A stretch of DNA of 64,000 nt from Psychrobacillus sp. FSL H8-0483 (GTDB lineage: Bacteria > Bacillota > Bacilli > Bacillales_A > Planococcaceae): the NCBI RefSeq assembly GCF_038637725.1, contig NZ_CP152052.1, positions 2,339,501 to 2,403,500 on the forward strand, given 5' to 3'. Under the pieces are notes generated by a model, which was not told the origin of the DNA, searched no databases, and saw nothing but the letters and a program-made list of their open reading frames with translations. The translations under genes were made by a program, and so were the position numbers. Below, piece by piece: positions 1 to 9,405 of this stretch (position 1 is the first letter of the stretch; the number at the start of each line of letters is the position of its first letter).

Positions 1-2
1 TA

Positions 3-1262
3 GTAGATTCTGTAGTAAAAAATAACTTAGATGGAATAGATATAGATATTGAGAATTTAAACTATACAGATAAGGAAGAATTCACAGATTTTATACGATT
101 ATTAAATGAAAAAATGCCCAATGATAAAACAATATCCATAGCGGTTGCTGCAAATCCAAATGGATGGACAGTAGGATGGCATGGGTCATATGATTATTTA
201 AAAATCAGTGAATATAGCGATTACTTGATGGTAATGGCATATGATGAAAGCTGGAAAGGTGGTCCAGCAGGTCCAGTCGCTAGTTTATCATTTGTTGAAA
301 ATTCTATTAAATCTTTATTAAATCAAGGTGTTGATTCAAAGAAAGTAGTTTTAGGCCTACCTTTTTACGGTCGAATCTGGAAAGATGACGAGAAAATTGG
401 AGGAGAAGGTGTAGCAAATAAATCTGTCAAAAGCATAGTAAACAAACATAAAGGAAAACTATATTTTGATAATTCCTCCAAATCAGCTTATGCTAAATTC
501 AATGTTAAAAGTAGTGATTCACCAACTTATATTGGTGGTAAAAAACTTACAACGGGCAATTACACAATATGGTATGAAAATGATTTATCATTAAAATATA
601 AATTAAGATTAGTAGAGAAATACAATTTAAGAGGAACTGGTAGTTGGGATTTAAATCAAGCGGATAACGGAATATGGGATTTTTATTCGTCATGGGCGAA
701 TGGAGAACATAATTTTATAGATTCAGAAAATCATTGGGCAGAAAAGGATATTTTGTCTCTTTATAAAAAGGGATGGATTAGCGGAAAAACCGAATACACT
801 TTTGACCCAAATGCTGATTTAACAAGGGCACAAGCTGTTAAAATCATTATTAACGCTATTGGTTTAGACGAAACAAACGAAACAGTACCCAATTATTTTA
901 CGGATGTTCCTACTAACCATTGGGCAAAACGAGATATTGAAATTGCACATAAATATAATATTGTTAATGGAACGAATCCACACACATTTAAACCAAATGC
1001 CAAAATTTCAAGAGCTCAATTATCAGCAATATTATCGAGAATATTAGATTACCCATTAAATAATACGAATGAATCTCCTTTTTATGATGTACAAAAAGAA
1101 CATTGGGCGTATTTAGATATTTTAAAACTAAGTAGTAATGGGGTTATTAAGGGTAAAGAAGATGGAGGATTTTACCCTAGCGATAATGTTAAAAGGGCGC
1201 AAATGGCAGCGATGGTTAATCGTGCGAGTGAAGATCTAGAAAAATATCAATTAATAAAATAA
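3..1262 (+). CDS. GH18 glycoside hydrolase with three C-terminal SLH domains (5' partial)
   Basis: The frame is open to the left edge, so the start is outside the window. The GH18 catalytic motif DGIDIDIE is read at 30-53, upstream of the first in-frame ATG at 114; its last Glu is the family's proton donor. A MAYDE motif and a GSWDLNQ segment further on also fit GH18 barrels. From about 705 onward there are three S-layer homology repeats, each with a HWA-type start and ending in TRAQ, SRAQ or KRAQ. Such proteins are exported, held on the wall by SLH domains and cut chitin or peptidoglycan-type glycans. The substrate cannot be told from sequence alone. The gene ends just before the IS element. 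Confidence 0.88.
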   Translation, partial: VDSVVKNNLDGIDIDIENLNYTDKEEFTDFIRLLNEKMPNDKTISIAVAANPNGWTVGWHGSYDYLKISEYSDYLMVMAYDESWKGGPAGPVASLSFVENSIKSLLNQGVDSKKVVLGLPFYGRIWKDDEKIGGEGVANKSVKSIVNKHKGKLYFDNSSKSAYAKFNVKSSDSPTYIGGKKLTTGNYTIWYENDLSLKYKLRLVEKYNLRGTGSWDLNQADNGIWDFYSSWANGEHNFIDSENHWAEKDILSLYKKGWISGKTEYTFDPNADLTRAQAVKIIINAIGLDETNETVPNYFTDVPTNHWAKRDIEIAHKYNIVNGTNPHTFKPNAKISRAQLSAILSRILDYPLNNTNESPFYDVQKEHWAYLDILKLSSNGVIKGKEDGGFYPSDNVKRAQMAAMVNRASEDLEKYQLIK

Positions 1263-1386
1263 TTAACATCACCCTCCTCGAAGAAAGTGTTTCCCAAAGG
1301 TTGTTGCTAAATAAGGTTAAAATAAAAACAGGGCTTGATCTACAAAACGTGTAGTGATCTGACCCAAAAAAGTTAGACATATATAG

Positions 1387-2196
1387 TTAAGCAACTTCTA
1401 AGACCTTAGTTCGGTACTCCACCGGGCTTAGGTCTTTTAATTTTTCCTTCATTCGTTTGTGATTGTAATAGTGAATATAGTCTTTGAGTTCCTGTTCAAA
1501 ATGTGCCATGGATTCAAACTCTTGTAGATACAGGAGTTCAGATTTTAATAAGCCAAAGAAATTTTCAATGACTGCGTTGTCCAAACAATTGCCCTTACGG
1601 GACATACTCTGCATTATCCCATGTTGTTTTAATGTTTGTCGATACTTTTTCATTTGATAGTGCCAACCTTGATCCGAATGAAGAATGACTTGATCACTTG
1701 ATTGAAGGCGCTCCAATGCTTGTTCTAGCATATCATGGACTAGTTTGTACACTGGACGACTCATTACTGTGTATGCAATGATTTCGCCATTGCATAAATC
1801 AAGGACGGGTGATAAATAGCGTTTCTCACCAAATAGATGGAACTCTGTCACGTCTGTTACCCATTTCTCGTTCATTTTTTTCGCTGTAAAATCGCGTTGC
1901 AACATGTTTGGGGCAATTTTTCCGACGTTTCCTTTATACGAACGGTATTTCTTCATGCGGACTTCACATTTTATGCCAATGGCATTCATCAAATAATTAA
2001 TCGTTTTAGGATCATAATGAAAGCCGTATTTTTTCAGTTCTTTGGCAATCCTACGATAACCATAACGTCCCTTATGTTCAAGATAAATGGACTGAATTGC
2101 GACTTTCACTTCAGCGTATTTATCAGTACGATTCAAACGCTTTTCCCAGTAATAATACGTACTACGTGGAATATCAGCGACTTTGATTAATTCCAC
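1387..2196 (-). CDS. IS3-family transposase OrfB (DDE integrase core)
   Basis: 269 residues from a GTG. Catalytic domain with the DDE residues in [17 protein letters not shown] and [12 protein letters not shown], and a C-terminal HYYNHKR block typical of IS3 OrfB. The same frame stays open upstream through about 30 codons into orfA, and lies in -1 phase to it. This is what is expected if the active OrfAB transposase is made by -1 frameshifting. A run of five A residues on the coding strand (2253-2257) inside the orfA end is a possible slip site, though not the usual A6G. All key residues are intact, so the element could be active. Confidence 0.92.
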   Translation of the reverse strand: MELIKVADIPRSTYYYWEKRLNRTDKYAEVKVAIQSIYLEHKGRYGYRRIAKELKKYGFHYDPKTINYLMNAIGIKCEVRMKKYRSYKGNVGKIAPNMLQRDFTAKKMNEKWVTDVTEFHLFGEKRYLSPVLDLCNGEIIAYTVMSRPVYKLVHDMLEQALERLQSSDQVILHSDQGWHYQMKKYRQTLKQHGIMQSMSRKGNCLDNAVIENFFGLLKSELLYLQEFESMAHFEQELKDYIHYYNHKRMKEKLKDLSPVEYRTKVLEVA

Positions 2197-2225
2197 TACT
2201 TCATAGATTTCCTTTAGTTCATAAA

Positions 2226-2744
2226 TTACTTGCGCTTTGATTTGATTGGTAATTTTTCTTGCATTTGAACTAAAGTATTCAACTTTTTTAAGTACGCATT
2301 CTCCATTTCTAATTGTTTAATACGTACCTCTAATGCCTCAACAGATCCTTCAATTGGTGTTGGTTTCGTTGTTCTTTTTGTTTCTTTTTTCATGGATGGA
2401 CGCCCCTTTTTCTTAGAAACAAGGGCATCATAACCACCAACCTCAAACTTCATTTTCCAATTCCGAATCATGCCAGGAGATGAAATATTAAATAATGCAG
2501 CTGTATTAATCGAAGATGTACCTGTCTCGTTCATATAATTAAGTACATTCATTTTATAGTCAGCTGAATATTTTGTATAGGACTTTAAGAAAGTCTCTAC
2601 ACCATTTTTTTGATAACGGCGAACCCATTCATTTACAACCCGATCTGTCACTCCGATATCTTTTGCGATTTCAATCATAGATTCATTTCCATATAAGTAT
2701 CGTTGAACTGCTTGAATACGTTGTTCAGCCCTTACTTTTGCCAT
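2226..2744 (-). CDS. IS3-family transposase OrfA (double HTH)
   Basis: 172 residues. Two helix-turn-helix-like segments are seen: residues 8-45 with [21 protein letters not shown], and residues 62-100 with [20 protein letters not shown] leucine-rich coiled segment at 135-160 ([18 protein letters not shown]) would serve for multimer formation. The N-terminal part binds the terminal repeats. The arrangement with two HTH units resembles the IS150 group of the IS3 family. Confidence 0.9.
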   Translation of the reverse strand: MAKVRAEQRIQAVQRYLYGNESMIEIAKDIGVTDRVVNEWVRRYQKNGVETFLKSYTKYSADYKMNVLNYMNETGTSSINTAALFNISSPGMIRNWKMKFEVGGYDALVSKKKGRPSMKKETKRTTKPTPIEGSVEALEVRIKQLEMENAYLKKLNTLVQMQEKLPIKSKRK

Positions 2745-2898
2745 AAAAAACCCCCGTAAAAGTTAGATTGGTGTCTAACTTTTACGGGGCAGTTCAGTAG
2801 AATCAGCCCTGTTTTTTAACTAAATCCTCCCTTTACTTGAAGAAGATTTCATTAAACAATTTCAATTTCATGAAACAATTACTAAGAGCAAATCATTT

Positions 2899-2928
2899 TG
2901 AATAAGACCATCTAAACTGAGCACATTA
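2899..2928 (+). promoter_or_regulatory. Candidate sigma-G promoter
   Basis: TGAATA at 2899-2904 and CACATTA at 2922-2928 with a 17-bp spacer closely resemble the forespore sigma-G consensus (TGAATA, about 17-18 bp, CATACTA). It lies 22 bp before the ATG of the tiny gene at 2951. Inference from sequence only. Confidence 0.5.
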
Positions 2929-2950
2929 AACTCTAGGAGGTGACGATACC

Positions 2951-3091
2951 ATGACAAAGCAAAGTAAACCAAACTTTAAGAAGAAAGAACCTAATTCAAA
3001 AAACAACACTCGTGAAGAATTTGCAGAAGAACTAAATTTAAATCAAACTAAACGTAAAGACACACCACAAAATAACCAAAATAATCGATAA
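2951..3091 (+). CDS. Tiny basic hydrophilic protein, possible small acid-soluble spore protein
   Basis: 46 residues starting MTKQSKPNFKKKEPNSKN and rich in Lys, Asn and Gln, with no hydrophobic stretch. A very strong ribosome binding site AGGAGGTGA (2935-2943) lies 7 bases before the ATG, and a sigma-G-like promoter precedes it. The central REEFAEELN loosely recalls the EFA-type segments of gamma-type and minor SASPs. No firm family match can be claimed; the spore role is inferred from promoter, size and composition. Confidence 0.6.
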   Translation: MTKQSKPNFKKKEPNSKNNTREEFAEELNLNQTKRKDTPQNNQNNR

Positions 3092-3269
3092 TACAACTAA
3101 TAACATAAATGAACGATAGTATGATTTAAATACTTCAGTAATTTTCAATTGTAGAACGACTCTTATTAAAAATTCATCCAATCAATCATTGCCAGCTTGT
3201 TGCATTGGCCATTTGGTCTTTGGAATAATGCGCACTTGTATCCTTAAGACTCATCCGTACTAAGCGCAA

Positions 3270-3308
3270 AAAAGATGACGCATCCATTTTAGGACTGCGT
3301 CATCTTTT
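3270..3308. terminator. Bidirectional terminator after glgA
   Basis: Perfect stem AAAAGATGACGCA / TGCGTCATCTTTT with a 13-base loop, with U runs on either strand. It ends glgA transcription (minus strand) and may also stop reads from the tiny gene at 2951. Confidence 0.85.
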
Positions 3309-3380
3309 AATGTGTATGAAAATCCTTATTTATGTGGCACACAAATAAATGGTTTTCATATATATAAAAACGGTTCTTTT

Positions 3381-4817
3381 TTATTTATCAGATTTCAGGA
3401 GGTCCTGATACAATTTTAGATATTGCTGCGAAGATGATGACCAGCTAAAATCAAGATCCATTGCGTGCCCTACTAAGTTTCTCCATTTGTTAGGCTGGAA
3501 GCGATAAAGTCCGACTGCTAGCTCAATCGTATACAGCAATTCGTGGGCATTATAATTAGCAAAGCTGAATCCATTTCCTTCTTCGGTAAATTCATTATAA
3601 GGTATAACCGTATCCTTCAGCCCACCTGTTTCGCGGACGAGCGGCAAGGATCCATAGCGAAGTGCGAGCAATTGTCCAATGCCGCACGGTTCAAATTGGG
3701 ATGGCATAAGAAAAAGATCAGAACCGGCATAAATTTTTCGTGACAATGCTTCATCAAAATAAAGGTTGGCTGAAACTTTATCGGGATAAACTTCTTCAAA
3801 GTACCTGAATGCCTCTTCATACTGCTGATCGCCTGTACCTAATAAAACAAATTGGACATTCAATCCGATAATTTCATGGAAGACATGTAGAATCAAATCT
3901 ATGCCTTTTTGATCAACTAGTCTTGTAACCATTGAAATTATTGGAATATCAGTGTTCATAGGAAGCCCGAGTGTTTCCTGTAGGTGCTTTTTATTTACAG
4001 ACTTCCCCTTATAATCGTCGAATGGAAGAAATAAATTTTCATCACGTTTAGGATCATAGGAGTCATTGTCAATTCCGTTCACGATTCCTTGTAGATCAGC
4101 GTCTCTTTTTCGTAAAAACCCATCAAGTCTTTCCCCATAAAAAGGAGACTGTATTTCGTATGCATAGGTTGAACTTACAGTTGTCACGCAATCAGCAAAG
4201 GCCAGCCCTCCTTTGAGGTAACTGACATCCCCATAAAACTCTAAGGCATCCATGTGAAAATAAAGCTCGCTTAAATCCAGTAAATCGGAAAGCACTGATT
4301 TAGGATATACACCTTGGTAGCGTAAATTATGAATGGTAAATACCGTTTTAATTCCCTTATAAGTTGGATTATTTTCATAATGTGCCTTCAATAGAACAGG
4401 AATTAACCCAGTTTGCCAATCATGGCAATGGATAATATCGGTCCGTTCCTCTAAGTATGGTAAAGCCTCCAGTACAGCTCGGGAAAAGAAAGCGAAACGT
4501 TCCCCATCATCCCCAAAGCCATAACTGCCATGCCTCTTAAAATAATATTCGTTATCGAGAAAGTATACTGTAATCCCCTGATAATGAAATTTTTCTATAC
4601 CGCAAAATTGGCGTCTCCAGCCTACAGGCACTTCAATGCTTTTGATCCATTGCATCTGCTCTTGAAAATGTAATGGAAGATCGCCATATTTCGGTAATAT
4701 TACGCTGACGTTTGCTCCCTTTTCTTGTAAAGATTGAGGCAAGGCACCAATAACATCACCCAATCCCCCAGTCTTTATAAATGGGGCGCACTCTGAGGCT
4801 GCAAATAAAACATTCAT
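3381..4817 (-). CDS. glgA: Glycogen synthase (ADP-glucose type)
   Basis: 478 residues, normal for bacterial GlgA (GT5). It transfers glucose from ADP-glucose to the non-reducing end of alpha-1,4-glucan. The KTGGLGDV loop at residues 16-23 binds ADP-glucose, and the C-terminal domain has EPCGIGQLLALRYGSLPLV with the catalytic Glu and then ETGGL. It is the last gene of the glg operon, 16 bases after glgD, with GGAGG before the ATG. The usual next gene, glgP, is missing; a terminator follows instead. Confidence 0.97.
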   Translation of the reverse strand: MNVLFAASECAPFIKTGGLGDVIGALPQSLQEKGANVSVILPKYGDLPLHFQEQMQWIKSIEVPVGWRRQFCGIEKFHYQGITVYFLDNEYYFKRHGSYGFGDDGERFAFFSRAVLEALPYLEERTDIIHCHDWQTGLIPVLLKAHYENNPTYKGIKTVFTIHNLRYQGVYPKSVLSDLLDLSELYFHMDALEFYGDVSYLKGGLAFADCVTTVSSTYAYEIQSPFYGERLDGFLRKRDADLQGIVNGIDNDSYDPKRDENLFLPFDDYKGKSVNKKHLQETLGLPMNTDIPIISMVTRLVDQKGIDLILHVFHEIIGLNVQFVLLGTGDQQYEEAFRYFEEVYPDKVSANLYFDEALSRKIYAGSDLFLMPSQFEPCGIGQLLALRYGSLPLVRETGGLKDTVIPYNEFTEEGNGFSFANYNAHELLYTIELAVGLYRFQPNKWRNLVGHAMDLDFSWSSSSQQYLKLYQDLLKSDK

Positions 4818-4833
4818 GCTATTGTCCTCCAGT

Positions 4834-5940
4834 TTAAACTACTTCTTCTTTCTTGATTACCAACGGCTTATTTCTTGCTGTAATGATTTGATCCCTAGTA
4901 ATAACTACTTGTTTATCAGAAATCACATTTTCGATATGTGCTCCTTCTTCAATATCACCCTTCTGCATAATGATACTGTTTTTAACTACTGCACCTTTTC
5001 TAACTTTTACTCCTCGGAAAATAATACTATTTTCGACGGTGCCTTCAATAATACATCCATTGGCAATTAAGGAATTAGACACCTTTGAGGAATTTGCAAA
5101 TTCAGCAGGTGACTCATGTTTAATTTTCGTGAAAACTTCCCATGAATCATAAAAAAAGTTGCGAAGAATTTCTGGGTTAAGAAATTCCATGTTACTAGCA
5201 TGGTATGTTTCTAGGGAATGAATAAATGGCATATAACCCGTGAACTGATACCCTTGTACTTTTAGATTTATCAAATTTGCTTTAACAATATCTTTCAAAA
5301 AATCATATTCATCATACTCTATACAATTTTTAATTAAATCTATTAATAGTTGTTTTTTAATCACATATGTTTCCAAACATACATGGTCACCTTTCTTAGG
5401 TGACGTATAAAGGTTTATATCTCGGACTTCACCATTATCATCAAGTGAACATTGATGATAAAGTGGTCTTTTCACTGGTACCCCATCATAATCCTTATAC
5501 AAAACTGTAATATCAGCTTCATTACTTTCGTGTTCTTTAATCACATCGTTAAAGTCAATTTTACAAATATGATGACCAGGAGCAATAATTACTGTATCTG
5601 CAGTTGCCCGTTGGAAAAATTCTAGATGATCATAGAACTGCTGTAGATCTCCTTTAATTTTTTCATCAGGATGGATCGACGGAAGAATGAATAGACCTTG
5701 TGAACGGTGATCGAGATCCCATTCCTTTCCAGAACCTAGATGATCCATCAACGATCGATATTTATCTTTTGTGAAAATGGCAACTTTACTTACGGAGACA
5801 TTCATAAAGTTTGACATGGTGAAATCAATCATTCGATAGCGTCCGCCAAATGGTACAGAGGCTAGGCAACGGTGATGGGTCAATTCTTTTAATATGGGTC
5901 TTTCATTTACAAGATTAATAACACCTAATACATTCCTCAT
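4834..5940 (-). CDS. glgD: Glucose-1-phosphate adenylyltransferase regulatory-type subunit
   Basis: 368 residues, homologous along its length to GlgC, with a nucleotidyltransferase fold followed by a left-handed beta-helix of hexapeptide repeats (about residues 280-350). It lacks the GGxGSRL nucleotide loop that GlgC has: the N-terminus reads MRNVLGVINLVNERPILKEL. It is therefore expected to be the non-catalytic partner that modulates GlgC in a heteromeric ADP-glucose pyrophosphorylase, as in other Bacillales. It lies 15 bases after glgC and 16 before glgA. Confidence 0.95.
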   Translation of the reverse strand: MRNVLGVINLVNERPILKELTHHRCLASVPFGGRYRMIDFTMSNFMNVSVSKVAIFTKDKYRSLMDHLGSGKEWDLDHRSQGLFILPSIHPDEKIKGDLQQFYDHLEFFQRATADTVIIAPGHHICKIDFNDVIKEHESNEADITVLYKDYDGVPVKRPLYHQCSLDDNGEVRDINLYTSPKKGDHVCLETYVIKKQLLIDLIKNCIEYDEYDFLKDIVKANLINLKVQGYQFTGYMPFIHSLETYHASNMEFLNPEILRNFFYDSWEVFTKIKHESPAEFANSSKVSNSLIANGCIIEGTVENSIIFRGVKVRKGAVVKNSIIMQKGDIEEGAHIENVISDKQVVITRDQIITARNKPLVIKKEEVV

Positions 5941-5955
5941 TTAAGCTACCTCCTA

Positions 5956-7113
5956 TTATAAAGCTTGCAGCAAATCACTTTCCGAAGAAACCAGCTGATT
6001 TTCACCAATTAAGGTCAGCCCCTGTTTAGAGTCAGAGATTACAACGCCATCTTCGATAATTGAACCGCTACCGATTATAGCCTTTTCGATTATGACATTA
6101 TTTCCGATTTTCACATTTGGCATGATAACGGAATTCTTTATGATAGAGCCATTTCCAACTTGGACATTGTAGGAAAGAACAGAATGGTCAACCTTCCCAA
6201 ATACCAAACAACCTTCATTGACTAATGATTGCGTCACATCAGCATCTTTAGATATATATTGTGGGGGGTGGTTGGCATTCCCTGCGTATATTTGCCAGTT
6301 TAGGTCTCCAAGTTTAAAATTGGATGGCTCTTCCAATAAATCCATATGCGCTTCCCACAGGCTTTCTATCGTACCGACGTCTTTCCAGTAGTCTTTAAAT
6401 CGATACGCTTGTAATTTTGCTTCATCTTTCAGCATCTTTGGAATTACGTCTTTTCCAAAGTCATTAGTGGAACTTCTATCCTGTTCGTCTTCTGTTAAAT
6501 ATTTTTTGAGGTGCTTCCAGTTAAAGAGATACACACCCATCGAAGCCAAATTACTTTTGGGATGTTTAGGTTTTTCATCAAATTCAATTATTCGATCCGT
6601 TTCATTGGTATTCATTATGCCAAAGCGATTTGCTTCTTCCCAAGGTACCTCTATGACTGCAATGGTAGCATGTGCACCCTTATCAATATGATCTTCAAGC
6701 ATTTTATTATAATCCATCTTGTAGATATGATCCCCTGAAATTACAAGTACATATTCTGGGTCATTATGATCGATAAAATGAAAATTTTGATACACGGCAT
6801 TTGCGGTACCTTTATACCATTCACCACCATCCTTCCCCTGATAAGGTGGAAGCATAGAAACCCCACCGTTATTGCGGTCCAGATCCCACGGACGGCCGTT
6901 ACCAATATATGAATTTAAAATGTGCGGACGATATTGGGTAAGTATGCCGACTGTATCAATACCTGAATGTGTACAGTTGCTTAAGGTAAAATCGATAATA
7001 CGGTATTTGCCTCCAAATGGTACCGCGGGTTTAGCTAAGTCACTCGTCAATTCCCCGAGTCTTGAGCCTTGTCCACCAGCTAAAAGCATTGCTACCCATT
7101 TTTTAGATGCCAT
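5956..7113 (-). CDS. glgC: Glucose-1-phosphate adenylyltransferase catalytic subunit
   Basis: 385 residues. Makes ADP-glucose from ATP and glucose-1-phosphate, the committed step of glycogen synthesis. The N-terminal [13 protein letters not shown] is the nucleotide-binding loop; [10 protein letters not shown] carries the catalytic Asp, EFDEKP the sugar-phosphate site, and the C-terminus has hexapeptide repeats (beta-helix). The start overlaps the last 11 bases of glgB, so the two are translationally coupled. Full-length and apparently functional. Confidence 0.97.
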   Translation of the reverse strand: MASKKWVAMLLAGGQGSRLGELTSDLAKPAVPFGGKYRIIDFTLSNCTHSGIDTVGILTQYRPHILNSYIGNGRPWDLDRNNGGVSMLPPYQGKDGGEWYKGTANAVYQNFHFIDHNDPEYVLVISGDHIYKMDYNKMLEDHIDKGAHATIAVIEVPWEEANRFGIMNTNETDRIIEFDEKPKHPKSNLASMGVYLFNWKHLKKYLTEDEQDRSSTNDFGKDVIPKMLKDEAKLQAYRFKDYWKDVGTIESLWEAHMDLLEEPSNFKLGDLNWQIYAGNANHPPQYISKDADVTQSLVNEGCLVFGKVDHSVLSYNVQVGNGSIIKNSVIMPNVKIGNNVIIEKAIIGSGSIIEDGVVISDSKQGLTLIGENQLVSSESDLLQAL

Positions 7114-9052
7114 TTGTACTGAATCCCCTTTGTCTTGTTTTTGTTTCTTTCATGAATATAGCAATTCCTAGCGGCGGTACGGTTATTTCCAGACTGCAAG
7201 GTTGGTTATGGTGTGGGACCTTACTGGCATGCATTGGGGTAGAATTCACCTGTCCCGATCCGCCAAATGATGCAGCATCACTATTAAATGCTTCGAAATA
7301 TTTCCCATTGGACGGAACCCCTATTTGATAATTATGGTAAACATCGGCAGAAAAATTACAAACAACAATGCAATAATCCCCCTTCCGTTTTCCTTTTCTC
7401 ATAAAGGTAATCACGCTTTGTTTCGCATTGTCCGCATCGATCCATTGAAAGCCTGTTAGTTCATGGTCCAGACGCCATAGGGAATTGGTTTCCTGATAAA
7501 ATTTATTTAATTCTTTATAGTATCGAGAAAAATTGGAGTGAGCGTCAAAATCTAAAAGCATCCAATCCATTTCTTGCCGGTATTTCCATTCGTCAAACTG
7601 CCCAAATTCACTGCCCATAAATAAAAGTTTTTTTCCTGGATGCGCGAATAAATAGCCAAATAAGAGGCGTAAATTTGCGAATTTTTGCCAGTAATCGCCG
7701 GGCATTTTATTTACTAATGACCTTTTTCCATGGACCATTTCATCATGCGAAAATGGAAGGACAAAATTTTCCGAAAATGCATAAAAAAATGAAAACGTCA
7801 AAAGGTGATGATGCTTTGGTCGTTCTTTAACATCAAGCTTCATATATTTAAGTACGTCATTTGACCAGCCCATATTCCATTTATAATTGAATCCAAGACC
7901 GCCTGTACTAGTGGGACTAGTAACTAGCGGCCATTCGGTTGCTTCCTCCGCCATCATGAGGGCACCAGGATACTTTTGGAAAATGGTTTCATTTAACTTT
8001 TTTAGAAAATCAATTGCTTCCAGATTTTCTTCGCCACCATATTGATTCTTCAATTTTACAGGAAGTGGATTATCATGATTTAGATAAATCATGGAAGAAA
8101 CTGCATCAATCCGAAGTCCATCCACATGATAGAAGTCCATCCAAAACATTGCGTTTGAAATCAGGAAGCTGACGACTTCGGGCTTCCTATAGTCAAAGCT
8201 ATATGTTCCCCAGATAGGCCTCTCGGCTCGCATGGGATCCGCTGATTCGAAGAGAGGCGTTCCGTCGAACCGTCCAAGACCATGGACATCCTTACAAAAA
8301 TGTGCAGGCACCCAATCAAGAATTACACCAAGGCCATTTCGATGGCATTGATCTATAAAATACATTAATTGCTCAGGTGTGCCGTATCTGCTAGTCACTG
8401 AATAATATCCTGTTATTTGGTAACCCCATGAACCATCGTAAGGATGCTCCATAACAGGCATCAACTCTATATGTGTAAAGCCATTATCAATTGCATAATC
8501 GACTAATTCGTCCGCAAGTTCTTGATAACTATAAAACTCACCATCTTCTTTTTGTTTCCAGGAAGCCAAGTGAACTTCGTAAATCATCATCGGTTTGTGG
8601 TAAATATCTTTCTTTATTCGCTGTGCCATCCATTTTTGATCTTGCCATTCAAATGTATTTAAATTGTAGATGATAGAAGCTGTTGACGGTCGGAGTTCCG
8701 AATAAAAGGCATACGGATCTGCTTTTAATTCCTTCCGCCCATCTGGTCCTGTAATCTCATATTTATAGATGTCACCATGTCCAAGCTCGGGAATAAATAA
8801 CACCCAGATTCCAGAATGATCCAAGCGTTCCATTTGGTTTTGGGTACCATTCCAATTATTAAAATTACCCACGACCGATACCTGCTTTGCATGAGGAGCC
8901 CAAACCGCAAAACGCACACCTTGAATATCGTTCTCATAAAGGATATGAGCGCCGAGCATCTTATAACTTTCAAACAACGTTCCTTCATGGAAAAGATATA
9001 CATCAAAATCACTTGGGTATAGCTGGTTATTGAACTTCAGAATTTCTACCAT
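7103..9052 (-). CDS. glgB: 1,4-alpha-glucan branching enzyme (GH13)
   Basis: 649 residues, first gene of the operon. An N-terminal CBM48 domain (YEVHLASW follows at about 175) precedes the GH13 barrel. Catalytic motifs are visible: [17 protein letters not shown] (nucleophile Asp), AEEATEWP (acid Glu) and FSHDEMVHG (transition-state His-Asp). It moves alpha-1,4 chains to make alpha-1,6 branches. ATG preceded by AGAGGTG. The 100 bases upstream contain a TTATTATCATAATAA palindrome (9155-9169) of unknown meaning. Confidence 0.97.
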   Translation of the reverse strand: MVEILKFNNQLYPSDFDVYLFHEGTLFESYKMLGAHILYENDIQGVRFAVWAPHAKQVSVVGNFNNWNGTQNQMERLDHSGIWVLFIPELGHGDIYKYEITGPDGRKELKADPYAFYSELRPSTASIIYNLNTFEWQDQKWMAQRIKKDIYHKPMMIYEVHLASWKQKEDGEFYSYQELADELVDYAIDNGFTHIELMPVMEHPYDGSWGYQITGYYSVTSRYGTPEQLMYFIDQCHRNGLGVILDWVPAHFCKDVHGLGRFDGTPLFESADPMRAERPIWGTYSFDYRKPEVVSFLISNAMFWMDFYHVDGLRIDAVSSMIYLNHDNPLPVKLKNQYGGEENLEAIDFLKKLNETIFQKYPGALMMAEEATEWPLVTSPTSTGGLGFNYKWNMGWSNDVLKYMKLDVKERPKHHHLLTFSFFYAFSENFVLPFSHDEMVHGKRSLVNKMPGDYWQKFANLRLLFGYLFAHPGKKLLFMGSEFGQFDEWKYRQEMDWMLLDFDAHSNFSRYYKELNKFYQETNSLWRLDHELTGFQWIDADNAKQSVITFMRKGKRKGDYCIVVCNFSADVYHNYQIGVPSNGKYFEAFNSDAASFGGSGQVNSTPMHASKVPHHNQPCSLEITVPPLGIAIFMKETKTRQRGFSTNGI

Positions 9053-9154
9053 TTCAACACCTCTTTCAACCTATGAATATTTCAATTAATATACCAGTTC
9101 ATCTCCTAAATTATTCGCCATCTATCAAAAAACACCTTTAATATATTTTACTTT

Positions 9155-9169
9155 TTATTATCATAATAA
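9155..9169. promoter_or_regulatory. Fur/PerR-like 7-1-7 palindrome upstream of glgB
   Basis: TTATTATCATAATAA is a perfect 7-1-7 inverted repeat resembling Fur-family boxes (two changes from the PerR consensus). It lies about 100 bp before glgB in a 353-bp gap (9053-9405) that otherwise holds only the terminator below. AT-rich palindromes can arise by chance. Confidence 0.25.
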
Positions 9170-9186
9170 TAATTTTAGACAGAATA

Positions 9187-9215
9187 AAAAATCCTCCATG
9201 AAATGAAGGATTTTT
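9187..9215. terminator. Terminator hairpin between the GH15-like gene and glgB
   Basis: AAAAATCCT / AGGATTTTT stem with an 11-base loop and U runs on both strands. It would end the minus-strand GH15-like transcript about 190 bases after its stop codon. Confidence 0.75.
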
Positions 9216-9405
9216 GTAACATTCTATTTGATCGTGTACTGTTAAAAAATTATAAATTCTCATGTGCACTTCGCCTACACATTTATCTGCTGAGTTCCCA
9301 CACCATACTTTTTCACACCTAAGAAGAGACTGATTTTGAAAAGAGTTTTAACAATATATTAAATCTGATCCCTAAGAATTTATAAGTATAAACCTGTATT
9401 TTAGA

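Larger units (their letters stand above)
1360..2791 (-). mobile_element. IS3-family insertion sequence, about 1432 bp, intact
   Basis: Imperfect terminal inverted repeats are visible: TGACCCAAAAAAGTTAGACA at 1360 and, on the other strand from 2791, TGCCCCGTAAAAGTTAGACA (17 of 20 identical), both with the 5'-TG end of the family. Inside are two overlapping-phase frames on the minus strand, orfA then orfB, with orfB in the -1 frame. No 3-4 bp target duplication is evident (flanks atc and gtt), so the copy may have rearranged or inserted without one. Confidence 0.9.
1324..2817. terminator. Terminator hairpin split by the IS3 insertion
   Basis: Left arm at 1324-1343 (AAAAACAGGGCTTGATCTAC) and right arm at 2797-2817 (GTAGAATCAGCCC then TGTTTTTT) are near-complementary and sit on either side of the IS. 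Without the IS they would form a hairpin with A and U tracts, a bidirectional terminator downstream of the GH18-SLH gene. Reconstruction is an inference. Confidence 0.55.
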
